Positions 33,230 to 41,515 of a DNA stretch of 64,000 bases are shown in pieces. The notes beneath the pieces are model-generated. The model did no database searches. It was not told the origin of the DNA and saw only the letters and a list, made by a program, of their open reading frames with translations. The stretch is from Oleiagrimonas sp964608595. Its GTDB lineage: Bacteria > Pseudomonadota > Gammaproteobacteria > Xanthomonadales > Rhodanobacteraceae. Every line of letters starts with the position of its first letter. The stretch's first letter is position 1. The stretch spans positions 1 to 64,000 of the forward strand of contig CAZSOU010000003.1 in assembly GCA_964608595.1 (NCBI GenBank), in the 5' to 3' direction. The translations under genes and the position numbers were made by a program.

Positions 33230-33292
33230 CTCGCGCAAGGTGGGCTCACGCTGCGCGCTACAAGCTCCGGCATCCGATTGACTGGTACTGAA

Positions 33293-33988
33293 ATGTCCGA
33301 AACAACTTTCTCACGCAATGCCGTCGTTCTCGTCTCCGGCGGCATGGATTCGGCCGTGACCATGGCCATGGCACGCGAACAGGGCTTTGCCGTATACGGC
33401 TTGAGCGTGGCTTATGGTCAGCGCCATCAATCCGAATTGGCGGCGTCTGATCGTGTCTGCCGCATGCTGGGAGCCATCGAGCACAAAGTCGTGGACGTGG
33501 ATTTGCGCAGCATCGGCGGCTCGGCACTCACCGCGGATATCGACGTCCCCGAAGATGCCGTCGATGCGGACGAAAACCATGTGCCGGTGACGTACGTGCC
33601 GGCACGCAACACCATCATGTTGTCCATTGCCCTGGGGTGGGCCGAAGTGCTTGGTGCGGCCGACATTTTCTGCGGTGTCAACGCGGTGGATTATTCGGGT
33701 TATCCGGATTGCCGACCGGCCTTCGTCGAGGCTTTCCAGCGTCTCGCCAATCTGGCCACCAAGGCCGGTGTGGAGGGGGCTGGTATTCGTGTGCAGGCGC
33801 CGCTGATGCACATGAGCAAGGCCGACATTGCCAGCGAGGGTGCGCGACTGGGTGTGGACTTCAGCCAAACCGTCAGTTGCTATCAGGCTGACGATGCCGG
33901 GCACGCCTGTGGTCATTGTGATGCATGCCTGCTGCGAGCCGAAGGTTTTCGTCTGGCGGGTATTTCCGATCCGACCCACTACCGCTGA
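33293..33988 (+). CDS. queC: 7-cyano-7-deazaguanine synthase QueC
   Basis: QueC converts 7-carboxy-7-deazaguanine to preQ0 using ATP and ammonia. The 231-residue protein has the PP-loop SGGMDSA, YVPARNTIMLSIALGWAE, DCRPAFVEAFQ and the zinc site with Cys residues in SCYQADDAGHACGHCDACLLR (the Cys pattern C-x10-C-x2-C-x2-C spans residues near 200-215). ATG 33293 gives the normal N-terminus; a TTG at 33278 is less likely. Confidence 0.96.
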   Translation: MSETTFSRNAVVLVSGGMDSAVTMAMAREQGFAVYGLSVAYGQRHQSELAASDRVCRMLGAIEHKVVDVDLRSIGGSALTADIDVPEDAVDADENHVPVTYVPARNTIMLSIALGWAEVLGAADIFCGVNAVDYSGYPDCRPAFVEAFQRLANLATKAGVEGAGIRVQAPLMHMSKADIASEGARLGVDFSQTVSCYQADDAGHACGHCDACLLRAEGFRLAGISDPTHYR

Positions 33989-34002
33989 GCCGAAAGAGCC
34001 GT

Positions 34003-34008
34003 TAGAAT
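34003..34008 (+). promoter_or_regulatory. -10 element of tRNA-Lys promoter
   Basis: TAGAAT (context GTTAGAATGGCC) lies 46 bases before the tRNA 5' end and after the queC stop. No clear -35. Confidence 0.4.
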
Positions 34009-34054
34009 GGCCGGCTTCCGCAGTCGTGTCGCAGGCGATGCGGACGAACAACAC

Positions 34055-34130
34055 GGGCCGTTAGCTCAGTTGGTAGAGCACCGGACTTTTAATCCGATGG
34101 TCATTGGTTCGAATCCAATACGGCCCACCA
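34055..34130 (+). tRNA. tRNA-Lys (anticodon UUU)
   Basis: The 76-nt sequence folds as a standard cloverleaf: acceptor GGGCCGT pairs with ACGGCCC, D-arm GCTCAGTTGGTAGAGC, anticodon loop CTTTTAA (anticodon TTT), T-arm with GGTTCGAATCC, and an encoded CCA end. The top anticodon-stem pair is a C-A mismatch. It reads AAA/AAG lysine codons and is followed by a good intrinsic terminator. Confidence 0.98.
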
Positions 34131-34135
34131 TGTTG

Positions 34136-34170
34136 AAACCCGCACGGCGTGCGCCATGCGGGTTTTCTTT
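34136..34170 (+). terminator. Intrinsic terminator of tRNA-Lys
   Basis: AAACCCGCA (34136-34144) pairs perfectly with TGCGGGTTT (34157-34165), with an inner GGC-GTGC-GCC extension, followed by TTTCTTTATTT. This is a classic rho-independent terminator. It also lies beyond the 3' end of the opposing PEP-CTERM gene. Confidence 0.85.
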
Positions 34171-34201
34171 ATTTGAACGTTGAACGCGCGAAGGGCGCGC
34201 A

Positions 34202-34843
34202 TCATTGACGCTGTCGGCGACGCAAGCCGAAAAACAGGCCGATCAGACCCATGCCGGCACCGAACATGCCCAGGACGCCGGGTTCCGGCACAGCGGTCAC
34301 GTCCGGGTCCATGCCGAAGCTGTCCATGTGGCTGATCTTGCCGGTGGCGTTGGCCGCAAATCCCATGTCGGACATCCTGAATACCAGATAGGAGGTATTG
34401 CCGCCGTTGGTGAACAGGAAGTTGTCGCATCGGGTATTGCCCGAGCCGCATGCATACGGGGCGTTCGGTTGGATCAATGTGCTGCCGTTGCCTTTGCCCT
34501 TGCCGGTTTTGACCAGGAAGTAGGCGGGTGCGGTGTCAAGGTATACCGCGTACACACCTTGCGTGTTGGTGATCAGCAGCATGTTGCCGCAAGCACCGGA
34601 ACCATCGCAGAACTTGTCGAAATCGCCGGTCGTGTAAGCGTTTCCCGTACGGTCGTTGACGAAGTTGATGACGGTTTGATCGCCGCTGTTCTCCAGCGTT
34701 CCGAAATCGACCAATGCATCGATGCTTCCGACATCCGCACCGAAATGCGTGCCCGGCGAGGTGATGGTGATCGGGTTGGCCATGGCGGGGGCTGTTACGG
34801 CAACAAATGCCACCAGGGCCAAGGCAGAGATGACGCGTTTCAT
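34202..34843 (-). CDS. PEP-CTERM sorting domain protein
   Basis: This 213-residue exported protein has a signal peptide (MKRVISALALVAFVAVTAPAMA) and a C-terminal PEP-CTERM signal: VPEPG, a membrane helix GVLGMFGAGMGLIGLFFGL and an RRRQRQ tail. Such proteins are processed by an exosortase (EpsH/XrtA type) and exported to the surface or exopolysaccharide matrix. The body has no recognised domain but contains two Cys pairs. ATG 34843 follows GGGAGA and gives the signal peptide. No exosortase or polysaccharide genes are in this window. The upstream region has a sigma-54-type promoter. Confidence 0.88.
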   Translation of the reverse strand: MKRVISALALVAFVAVTAPAMANPITITSPGTHFGADVGSIDALVDFGTLENSGDQTVINFVNDRTGNAYTTGDFDKFCDGSGACGNMLLITNTQGVYAVYLDTAPAYFLVKTGKGKGNGSTLIQPNAPYACGSGNTRCDNFLFTNGGNTSYLVFRMSDMGFAANATGKISHMDSFGMDPDVTAVPEPGVLGMFGAGMGLIGLFFGLRRRQRQ

Positions 34844-34910
34844 TTCAGTTCTCCCGAGTATCGCGATCGCATGACTTCGCAATGAGTTCACGCCTGTGCA
34901 AGAAGTGTGA

Positions 34911-34926
34911 AGCAGCTTTCATGCCA
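34911..34926 (-). promoter_or_regulatory. Candidate sigma-54 (-24/-12) promoter of the PEP-CTERM gene
   Basis: On the minus strand the sequence is TGGCATGAAAGCTGCT. The invariant GG (-24) and GC (-12) are separated by exactly 10 bases, and the match to TGGCAC-N5-TTGCW is good. Transcription would begin near 34900, giving a leader of about 57 nt. PEP-CTERM genes in some bacteria are known to depend on RpoN with the PrsK/PrsR system, which fits. Confidence 0.6.
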
Positions 34927-35155
34927 CAATATAGATTACTGAAATAAAAGAATAATATTTCTTCGAAATAGCGAAAGTGTAAAGGGAATCTGTAAACCCC
35001 TCGGAATGCCGTAAAATTTTTCGACACCTCAGTGTCCGGCCAGCGGCTGTAAAACTTTCCTGAATGCCGATCTGCTTGTCCTGTCGGCCAAGTGTGCAAA
35101 TCAACTCCTGCTCGACGGGTAACACGCACCGGTGCCCGAAGCGGTCGCAGGCGCG
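34927..35155. promoter_or_regulatory. AT-rich upstream region with repeats and a dyad
   Basis: The gap between bioA and the PEP-CTERM gene is much more AT-rich than its surroundings. It contains four copies of (T/C)GTAAA at 34978, 34991, 35010 and 35048, and a perfect dyad GACAC-CTCA-GTGTC at 35023-35036, about 125-135 bases upstream of the predicted transcript start. That is a normal distance for a sigma-54 activator site. No gene is seen. A GCACCGGTGC palindrome at 35126-35135 may belong to the end of the bioA transcript. Confidence 0.45.
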
Positions 35156-36532
35156 TCAAGGCAACGTGTGTTCAATGGCGCTGACGGCGACATTCACCAT
35201 GTGGTCGATATCCGCTTCGGTGACCACGTAGGGCGGCATGAAATAGATCACGCTGCCAAGCGAGCGCAGCAGGCACTCGTGTTCCAGTGCGTGCAGGAAC
35301 ACCTTGACCTTGATGTCGTGCTGCTCGGTGGCGGACCAGGGCATGCGGGTGGCTTTGTCGCGTACCAGCTCGATGGCGGCAATCATGCCGGTTTGACGCA
35401 CGTCGGCGACGTGCGAGTGGTCCGCCAGCGGGGCCAGGCGGTCGGCCATGTGGGTGGCCAGCGCGCGGTTGCGCTCCAGCACCGGATCGTCACGGAAAAT
35501 ATTCAGCGTTTCCAGTGCCACGCGACAGGCCAGCGGATTGCCGGTGTAGCTGTGCGAATGCAGAAACGCCTTGTTGCTGGCCCAGGTGTTGTAAAAGGCC
35601 GCGTACACCTCTTCGGTGGTGACCACGGCCGACAGCGCCATGGTACCGGCTGTCAGACCTTTGGACAGACACATGAAATCGGGGCTGACGTCTGCCTGCT
35701 CGCAGGCGAACATCGTGCCGGTGCGGCCGAAACCGACCGCGATTTCATCGGCAATGAAATGCACGTCGAATTCGTCGCACAGCTCACGTAGCCCCGCGAG
35801 GTAGACCGGATGGTACATGCGCATGCCGGTGGCACATTGCACCAGGGGTTCGACGATGATCGCGCAGGTTTCGTGGGCGTGTTTTTCGAGCGCGTGGCGC
35901 AGTTCGACCAGTTGGCGTTCGGCAAATTGCTCCGCGTTTTCGCCCGGTTCGGCAAGGTAGGCATCGGGCGAAGGCACGACAATCGGCTGCAACAGCAATG
36001 GCGCGTACGTTTCGCGATACAAGCCGACATCGCTGACCGCCAGCGCACCCAGCGTTTCACCGTGATAGCCACCAGCCAGCGCCATGAAACGGTTGCGCCG
36101 GCCCTGGCCCTTGTTGAGCCAGTAGTGAAAGCTCATTTTCAACGCGATTTCGACGGCCGACGAGCCGTTGTCGGCATAGTTGACGCGGGTCAACCCCGCC
36201 GGCGTGACGGCCACCAGGCGTTCAGCCAGTTCGATGGCCGGCGGATGGGTGAGGCCGGCAAAAATGACATGCTCGAGGGTTTGTGCCTGGTCGGCCAAAG
36301 CAGCGACGATACGCGGATTGGCATGCCCGAACAGATTGACCCACCAGGAACTGACGCAATCGAGCAGACGCCGACCGTCGGCGTCGAAAAGCCATGCCCC
36401 TTTTCCACGCACGATCGGTACCATGGGAACGGTCTCATGCTCGCGCATTTGCGTGCACGGATGCCAGACGTGACGCAGGTCGCGTGCGGCCAGCGTTTGA
36501 TTGTTCGAAACGGTAGTATCCATGGTTGTCAT
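35156..36532 (-). CDS. bioA: Adenosylmethionine-8-amino-7-oxononanoate aminotransferase
   Basis: BioA makes 7,8-diaminopelargonate in biotin synthesis using SAM as amino donor. The 458-residue class III PLP aminotransferase has WHPCTQMREHE, the substrate-site SSWWVNLFGHANP, GGYHGETLGALAVSD, the metal/PLP Asp in FIADEIAVGFGRTG, and the PLP lysine in CLSKGLTAG. Starts at 36532 and 36523 are both close to the family N-terminus. It is divergent from gspN with only about 42 bases between; bioB, bioF, bioD and bioC are not in this window. Confidence 0.95.
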   Translation of the reverse strand: MTTMDTTVSNNQTLAARDLRHVWHPCTQMREHETVPMVPIVRGKGAWLFDADGRRLLDCVSSWWVNLFGHANPRIVAALADQAQTLEHVIFAGLTHPPAIELAERLVAVTPAGLTRVNYADNGSSAVEIALKMSFHYWLNKGQGRRNRFMALAGGYHGETLGALAVSDVGLYRETYAPLLLQPIVVPSPDAYLAEPGENAEQFAERQLVELRHALEKHAHETCAIIVEPLVQCATGMRMYHPVYLAGLRELCDEFDVHFIADEIAVGFGRTGTMFACEQADVSPDFMCLSKGLTAGTMALSAVVTTEEVYAAFYNTWASNKAFLHSHSYTGNPLACRVALETLNIFRDDPVLERNRALATHMADRLAPLADHSHVADVRQTGMIAAIELVRDKATRMPWSATEQHDIKVKVFLHALEHECLLRSLGSVIYFMPPYVVTEADIDHMVNVAVSAIEHTLP

Positions 36533-36574
36533 GATTGCTGTAACTTGTATGTGTGCGCAAGAGGTTGACAACTA

Positions 36575-37363
36575 ATGGCGGCACACCGAAGCCGCCGTTG
36601 GTTCCGGGTCGTACTGATCCTCGTGTTGGCGTTGCTGGCGCTGGCGTGGTGGTTTCCGGCACGCTGGGCCTGGCATTGGGTGCGCGGCGACTTTCCAACC
36701 GTGCATGCAAGACACGTCAGCGGCAGCGTTTGGGATGGCAGCGCCACTGAGCTTGTTGTCAACGGGCAGCGCCTGGGCAACCTGCATTGGACGTTGAGCC
36801 GCATGGCCGTTTTCGGGCAAGAGCGCGGTACGGTGGATGTGCACGGGGCGGGCGTGAAGGCAAGCGGGCATATCGCGCGTGCGGGCGACGGGGCCGTCCT
36901 GGTCGACCACATGGCCTTCAGCGTGCCCATGACGCGGCTCAAAGTCGTGTGGCCGGCGGGCACGACGCTGGGCGGAACGCTGCAAGGCCGGATCGACAAA
37001 TTGCGTCTTGTCGACGGTTGGCCGGCTACGCTCGATGCACGCGTCGATTGGAATTCGGCCAAGGCGACGGCACATGGTCGACAAGTGGTACTGGGCGCGT
37101 TCCGTTCGCATTGGACAACGCGGAGCGGCAGCGTGATTCATGGCGAACTGGTCGACAAGGGCGAGGGGCCGGTGAAATTGCGCGGACGCTTCACGGCCAC
37201 GGTGCTGGGTTGGCGTTTGCGCGCGACCATGCATCAACGCGGTACCGACCCCGGGTTGCGCCGGTTTTTGCGCCGTTTCGGGCAGCGCATGGCTGATGGT
37301 GGCGTGCGCGTCGAGCGTCACGGCGGCCTGGCTTTGTCACCCGCCACGGAGGCGCCACGATGA
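36575..37363 (+). CDS. Type II secretion protein N (GspN)-like, orphan
   Basis: This 262-residue protein has one N-terminal membrane helix (about 10-28) and a periplasmic beta-rich domain with the GspN pattern V-x-G-x-V-W-x-G (VSGSVWDGSATEL) and repeated V-D-W/L-x-W stretches. GspN is an accessory inner-membrane subunit of type II secretion, normally at the end of the gsp cluster. Here no other gsp gene is nearby. It overlaps the next gene by 4 bases. The assignment rests on architecture and the short motif. Confidence 0.7.
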   Translation: MAAHRSRRWFRVVLILVLALLALAWWFPARWAWHWVRGDFPTVHARHVSGSVWDGSATELVVNGQRLGNLHWTLSRMAVFGQERGTVDVHGAGVKASGHIARAGDGAVLVDHMAFSVPMTRLKVVWPAGTTLGGTLQGRIDKLRLVDGWPATLDARVDWNSAKATAHGRQVVLGAFRSHWTTRSGSVIHGELVDKGEGPVKLRGRFTATVLGWRLRATMHQRGTDPGLRRFLRRFGQRMADGGVRVERHGGLALSPATEAPR

Positions 37364-38154
37364 CGATCGACGACACCTGGCTGGATGCCGCGCTGCGAAC
37401 GGCGCGCGATGCCGCCGATGCCGCCGCGCGCGTGATCGCGCATTATCGCGGCAAGGCGTTCGAGGTGGAGCGCAAGGCGGATGACAGCCCGGTGACGGTG
37501 GCTGATCGCGAGGCCGAATCAGTCATTCGCGGCGCCATCCGGCGCCATTTTCCCGATCACGGCATCTTCGGCGAAGAACACGGGCGCGAGGGTGACAGCG
37601 ATTTTCTGTGGCTGGTCGACCCGCTGGACGGCACCAAGAGTTTCGTGCGTGGCACGTCGTTTTATTCCACCCAGATTGCGCTGATGCATCAGGGGCAATT
37701 GTTGCTCGGTGTTTCCGCTGCACCGCAGCTCGGCGAAACCATGTGGGCGCGCCGTGGTGGCGGTGCCTGGTTGAACGGTCAGCGTGTCCGTGTGGCCGAC
37801 ACCAGCGACATGTCGCACATGACCTTGTCCCTGGGCAACGTGCGGACAATGGCGGCCGATACGCATCGCTGGCTTGCGTTGGGTAATCTGGTCGGCAGGG
37901 TCGATCGTGTGCGCGGCTACGGCGACTTCTGTCATTACCACCTGTTGGCGCGCGGTGCGCTGGACGCGGTGATCGAATCGGACGTCAACATTCTCGACGT
38001 GGCGGCACTGGCCGTGATCGTGCGTGAAGCCGGGGGCGTGTTCACCGATCTTGACGGTCGGGAACCGGATCTCGATACCTCCAGTGTGCTTGCAGCACTG
38101 CCGGCCTTGCACGAGGCTGTGCGACACCGTTTGCGTGGCGGAGCGAAGAGTTGA
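37360..38154 (+). CDS. Inositol monophosphatase family (histidinol-phosphatase-like)
   Basis: This 264-residue Mg2+-dependent phosphatase of the IMPase superfamily has IFGEEHG, the metal motif DPLDGTKSF and ILDVAALAVIVREAGG. The spacing and the motif KADDSPVTVADREAE resemble HisN-type histidinol-phosphate phosphatases and related IMPases. The substrate cannot be fixed. It overlaps gspN by 4 bases and lies 20 bases before nudE, with a second superfamily member, CysQ, just beyond. Confidence 0.82.
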   Translation: MTIDDTWLDAALRTARDAADAAARVIAHYRGKAFEVERKADDSPVTVADREAESVIRGAIRRHFPDHGIFGEEHGREGDSDFLWLVDPLDGTKSFVRGTSFYSTQIALMHQGQLLLGVSAAPQLGETMWARRGGGAWLNGQRVRVADTSDMSHMTLSLGNVRTMAADTHRWLALGNLVGRVDRVRGYGDFCHYHLLARGALDAVIESDVNILDVAALAVIVREAGGVFTDLDGREPDLDTSSVLAALPALHEAVRHRLRGGAKS

Positions 38155-38174
38155 CGAACGCGTACAATGTCGGG

Positions 38175-38732
38175 ATGGCCAAATTGCCGAAAATCCTGGC
38201 GCGACGTTCCAGCCGCAACAGCACGTTTCTGCGCACCGAAGAGCTGGATCTCCAGTTCAGCAACGGCGTGCGACGTACGTACGAGCGCATTCTCAATGCC
38301 GGTCGTGGCGCGGCCATCATCGTGCCCATGCGCGACGAGGATACGGTGCTGCTGGTGCGCGAATACGGCGCCGGTCTGCAACACTACGAGCTGGGCTTGC
38401 CCAAAGGGCGGCTGGACCCCGGCGAAAGCGTGCTCGAGGCCGCCAACCGCGAACTGAAAGAAGAAGCCGGCTACGGCGCGCGCGATCTCGTCCCGCTGGG
38501 ACGCGTATCGCTGGCGGCGGCTTACATGAGCCACCTGACCGACGTGGTGCTGGCACGAGAACTCTACCCTGAACGCCTACCCGGCGACGAACCCGAGGAG
38601 ATGGAAGTGGTACCTTGGAAAATGTCTGAATTGCACACCCTGATCGCGCGTGACGATGTCACCGAAGGTCGCACCATGGCAGCCTTGTTCATGGCGCGCG
38701 AATATCTCGCCGGCCGGTACCAGCCGGCATGA
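38175..38732 (+). CDS. nudE: ADP compounds hydrolase NudE
   Basis: NudE is a Nudix enzyme that hydrolyses ADP-ribose, NADH and diadenosine polyphosphates. The 185-residue protein has the Nudix box G-R-L-D-P-G-E-S-V-L-E-A-A with catalytic RELKEEAGY, and the NudE-type N-terminus AKLPKILARRSSRNS. ATG 38175 gives that N-terminus. It overlaps cysQ by 4 bases. In gammaproteobacteria nudE and cysQ are frequent neighbours. Confidence 0.92.
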   Translation: MAKLPKILARRSSRNSTFLRTEELDLQFSNGVRRTYERILNAGRGAAIIVPMRDEDTVLLVREYGAGLQHYELGLPKGRLDPGESVLEAANRELKEEAGYGARDLVPLGRVSLAAAYMSHLTDVVLARELYPERLPGDEPEEMEVVPWKMSELHTLIARDDVTEGRTMAALFMAREYLAGRYQPA

Positions 38733-39541
38733 GCGCGCGTATCGGGAAACTGCCGTCGCTGGATGCCGTCTGCGGCCTGGCCGAACGGGCCGGCCAGGCC
38801 ATTCTGGATGTGTATCACCGTGACGATGTCGAGGTCGAGCAAAAGGCCGACCACTCGCCACTGACGGCTGCGGACCTCGCTTCGCACCGGATCATTGTCG
38901 ACGGGTTGCGTGCGCTGACGCCGACTATTCCGGTGTTGTCGGAAGAGTCCGCCGACATTTCCTGGGATACGCGCCGGCAGTGGTCGCGCTATTGGCTCGT
39001 GGATCCGCTGGACGGGACGCGCGAGTTTCTGAAGCGCAACGGGGAGTTCACCGTCAATATCGCGCTTGTCGACGGCCATTCGAGCGTGATGGGCGTGGTG
39101 CTCGCGCCGGTCACCGGTGACCTTTACTACGCCAGCGCGGCGGATGGCGCTCATGCACGGCGTGATGGCAAGACCACGGTGCTCGAGACACGCCAGCCGC
39201 CATCGCCGCTGGTGGTGGCAGGCAGTCGTTCGCACGGCAGCGAGCGTCAGGCGACGTTGTTGTCCGGTATCGGCGAGTACACCAAGTGGGCCATGGGCTC
39301 GTCGCTCAAATTCTGCCTGATCGCGCGCGGCGATGCCGACCTTTATCTGCGTGCCGGCCCCACGTCCGAATGGGACACCGCGGCCGCGCATTGCGTGTTG
39401 GAACAAGCCGGCGGTGCGGTCACGCGCCTGGACGGCACACCGCTTTCGTACAACACCAAGGAGTCGCTGCTCAACCCGGAGTTTCTGGCCGTCGGCGATC
39501 CGGGTATCGATTGGGCCGGGCGGTTGGTTGTCGACGAATGA
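38729..39541 (+). CDS. cysQ: 3'(2'),5'-bisphosphate nucleotidase CysQ
   Basis: CysQ removes 3'-phosphoadenosine 5'-phosphate made during sulfate assimilation. The 270-residue IMPase-superfamily protein has KADHSPLTAADLASH, LSEESADISW, DPLDGTREFLKRNGEFTVNIAL and the C-terminal metal/substrate motif GPTSEWDTAAAHCVLEQAGG, all typical of CysQ. It is translationally coupled to nudE (4-base overlap) and precedes mazG by 83 bases. Confidence 0.95.
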   Translation: MSARIGKLPSLDAVCGLAERAGQAILDVYHRDDVEVEQKADHSPLTAADLASHRIIVDGLRALTPTIPVLSEESADISWDTRRQWSRYWLVDPLDGTREFLKRNGEFTVNIALVDGHSSVMGVVLAPVTGDLYYASAADGAHARRDGKTTVLETRQPPSPLVVAGSRSHGSERQATLLSGIGEYTKWAMGSSLKFCLIARGDADLYLRAGPTSEWDTAAAHCVLEQAGGAVTRLDGTPLSYNTKESLLNPEFLAVGDPGIDWAGRLVVDE

Positions 39542-39624
39542 TTTTCCCGGGATAAGCTTCGCAGGCCGCAGTGTCGAGGCTTTCCTGTGCGATTTCACTG
39601 AAAGCTTCAGCCAGACAAAAGGTC

Positions 39625-40470
39625 ATGAACGACAGCAACCGCAACATCGACGATCTGCTCGCCATCATGGCGCGCCTGCGTGATCCCGAAAACGGATGTC
39701 CGTGGGATGTCGAGCAGGACTTCGACTCCATCGCCAACTACACGCTCGAAGAAGCGCACGAAGTCGTCGATGCCATCGACCGTCGCGATTTCGAGGATTT
39801 GCGCGACGAACTGGGTGACCTTTTGTTGCAGGTGGTGTTCCACTCGCGCATGGCCGAGGAAGCCGGGCATTTCGCATTTGCCGATGTGGTCGACGCCATC
39901 AGCAACAAGATGGTGCGCCGCCACCCGCACGTGTTCGCCGATGCGCGCTATGCCGATGTCGATGAACAAACGCGTGCATGGGAGGCGATCAAGGCCGATG
40001 AGCGCCGCCACAAAGGCAATTCCGATGACAGTGCCTTGAGTGGCATTGCTCGCGGATTGCCGCCTTGGCGGCGCGCGCAGAAACTGCAGCAACGCGCGGC
40101 GCGGGTGGGTTTTGATTGGCCCGATGTCGTGCCGGTGCTGGCAAAGCTCGATGAGGAAACGGCCGAACTGCGCGCCGAGTTCTCCGCGTCGCCGGACGCC
40201 GAACGTATCGAGGATGAGCTGGGGGACGTGCTGTTCGTGCTGGTGAATCTGGCGCGTCATGCCGATGTCGATTTTGCGCGGGCGTTGCGCCACGCCAATG
40301 CCAAATTCGAGCGACGCTTCCGCGCCATGGAAGCCATCGCCGCCGCCGAAGGAAAGCCGCTGGACGACCGTGCGCTACCGGAGCAGGAAGCGTTGTGGCG
40401 TCAGGCGAAACAGCAGGAAAAACAGGGCCGACACTGCAGGGCAGGCAGTACCCGACGTTCCGACGGGTGA
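39625..40470 (+). CDS. mazG: Nucleoside triphosphate pyrophosphohydrolase MazG
   Basis: MazG hydrolyses NTPs to NMP and pyrophosphate, with effects on (p)ppGpp and aberrant nucleotides. The 281-residue protein has two MazG domains: the N-terminal one with CPWDVEQDFDSI, EEAHEVVDAI and DELGDLLLQVVFHS, and the C-terminal one with KLDEETAELRAEF and IEDELGDVLFVLVNLARH. ATG 39625 gives the family N-terminus; an upstream ATG in frame has no homology. It ends a nucleotide-cleaning group with nudE and cysQ. Confidence 0.95.
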   Translation: MNDSNRNIDDLLAIMARLRDPENGCPWDVEQDFDSIANYTLEEAHEVVDAIDRRDFEDLRDELGDLLLQVVFHSRMAEEAGHFAFADVVDAISNKMVRRHPHVFADARYADVDEQTRAWEAIKADERRHKGNSDDSALSGIARGLPPWRRAQKLQQRAARVGFDWPDVVPVLAKLDEETAELRAEFSASPDAERIEDELGDVLFVLVNLARHADVDFARALRHANAKFERRFRAMEAIAAAEGKPLDDRALPEQEALWRQAKQQEKQGRHCRAGSTRRSDG

Positions 40471-40789
40471 GAGCATTGTGATGTGCGGTCCGCCACCGTG
40501 CATGAGCAGACGCACCCACACCGTGTTGTCACGTCGAAACAGTGCCGCGACACCCACCATGTGCTTGTGAGAATGGGGCGCCGCTTGCGTGGAGCTGATC
40601 AGACAGTCTTCTGGCGGCGTCATGCATGACATTTTTCCGTTATGCGTGTCGAAAAATGCTGTGCGACCGACAGCCGCAGGCTGAACATTCCTTCACCGTC
40701 ATTGCGCGTTATCCGCCGGCTTCACCTCTGGCTCACGTGGTTCTGCGTTTAATTTCACAGGTATGTTGAAGCACACGGGTGAAAAGCGT
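40471..40789. other. Intergenic region before the response regulator
   Basis: No convincing gene. A perfect 12-base palindrome GTCATGCATGAC at 40619-40630 is followed by ATTTTT. It could be an operator or a weak terminator after mazG. The last 40 bases are AT-rich (GCGTTTAATTTCACAGG) and may hold the promoter of the regulator gene. Confidence 0.35.
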
Positions 40790-41503
40790 ATGGCGTCCAA
40801 TGACCGCGGGGGAATGGTGCTGCTGATCGAGGATCAGCGCGAAACATCAGCCTTTATTGGCGAGTACCTGGCCCATCATGGCTATGGCGTGGATTATGCG
40901 CGCGACGGCATGACCGGTTTGCATCTGGCTGCAAGTGGCGATCACGACGTCATCGTGCTGGACTTGCGGCTGCCCGACATGGACGGCATGGATGTGTGTC
41001 GTCGGTTGCGCAAGCAGGAACACAGCGGGGTGCCGATCCTCATGTTGACTGCTCTGGACTCCACCGATACCAAGGTGGAGGGGCTGGATGCCGGAGCCGA
41101 TGACTATCTCACCAAACCTTTTCAGATGCGCGAATTGGAAGCGCGTCTGCGTGCACTGATTCGGCGCAGCCGGCATGCGGTGTCCAGTCATGTGTATGCT
41201 GTCGGCGACATGGTGCTCGATACGGGAACCATGCAGTTGACACGTGGTGGCCGCTTGTTGACCGTGTCACCGATCGGACTGAAATTGCTGGCGATTCTGA
41301 TGCGCGAATCACCGCGCGTGGTCGCACGTCGCGACATCGAACGCGAAATCTGGGGCGAGCACCTGCCTGACTCCGATACCTTGCGCTCGCATCTGTACAA
41401 CCTGCGCAAGATCATCGACAAGCCGTTCGACAAGCCCTTGCTGCACACCATCCATTCCGCCGGCTATCGCCTGGCCGACATGCAGATGCGCAGCAGTGCG
41501 TGA
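40790..41503 (+). CDS. OmpR/PhoB-family response regulator
   Basis: This 237-residue two-component regulator has a receiver domain with the acidic pocket in LLIEDQRET, phospho-Asp in VLDLRLPDMDG, Thr in MLTALDS and Lys in YLTKPF, followed by a winged-helix DNA-binding domain (about 140-232: LTVSPIGLKLLAILM ... SDTLRSHLYNLRKIID ... IHSAGYRL). I use ATG 40790, preceded by GGTGA at good spacing; ATG 40763 is an alternative. No histidine kinase is adjacent in the same direction; the convergent neighbour is PrrA. Confidence 0.88.
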   Translation: MASNDRGGMVLLIEDQRETSAFIGEYLAHHGYGVDYARDGMTGLHLAASGDHDVIVLDLRLPDMDGMDVCRRLRKQEHSGVPILMLTALDSTDTKVEGLDAGADDYLTKPFQMRELEARLRALIRRSRHAVSSHVYAVGDMVLDTGTMQLTRGGRLLTVSPIGLKLLAILMRESPRVVARRDIEREIWGEHLPDSDTLRSHLYNLRKIIDKPFDKPLLHTIHSAGYRLADMQMRSSA

Positions 41504-41515
41504 GCGGCTGCCGGG

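Noticed and set aside
40375..40632. 85-codon minus-strand ORF after mazG
   Set aside because: No ribosome binding site and no recognisable family; overlaps the mazG 3' end. Could be revisited if conserved in relatives.
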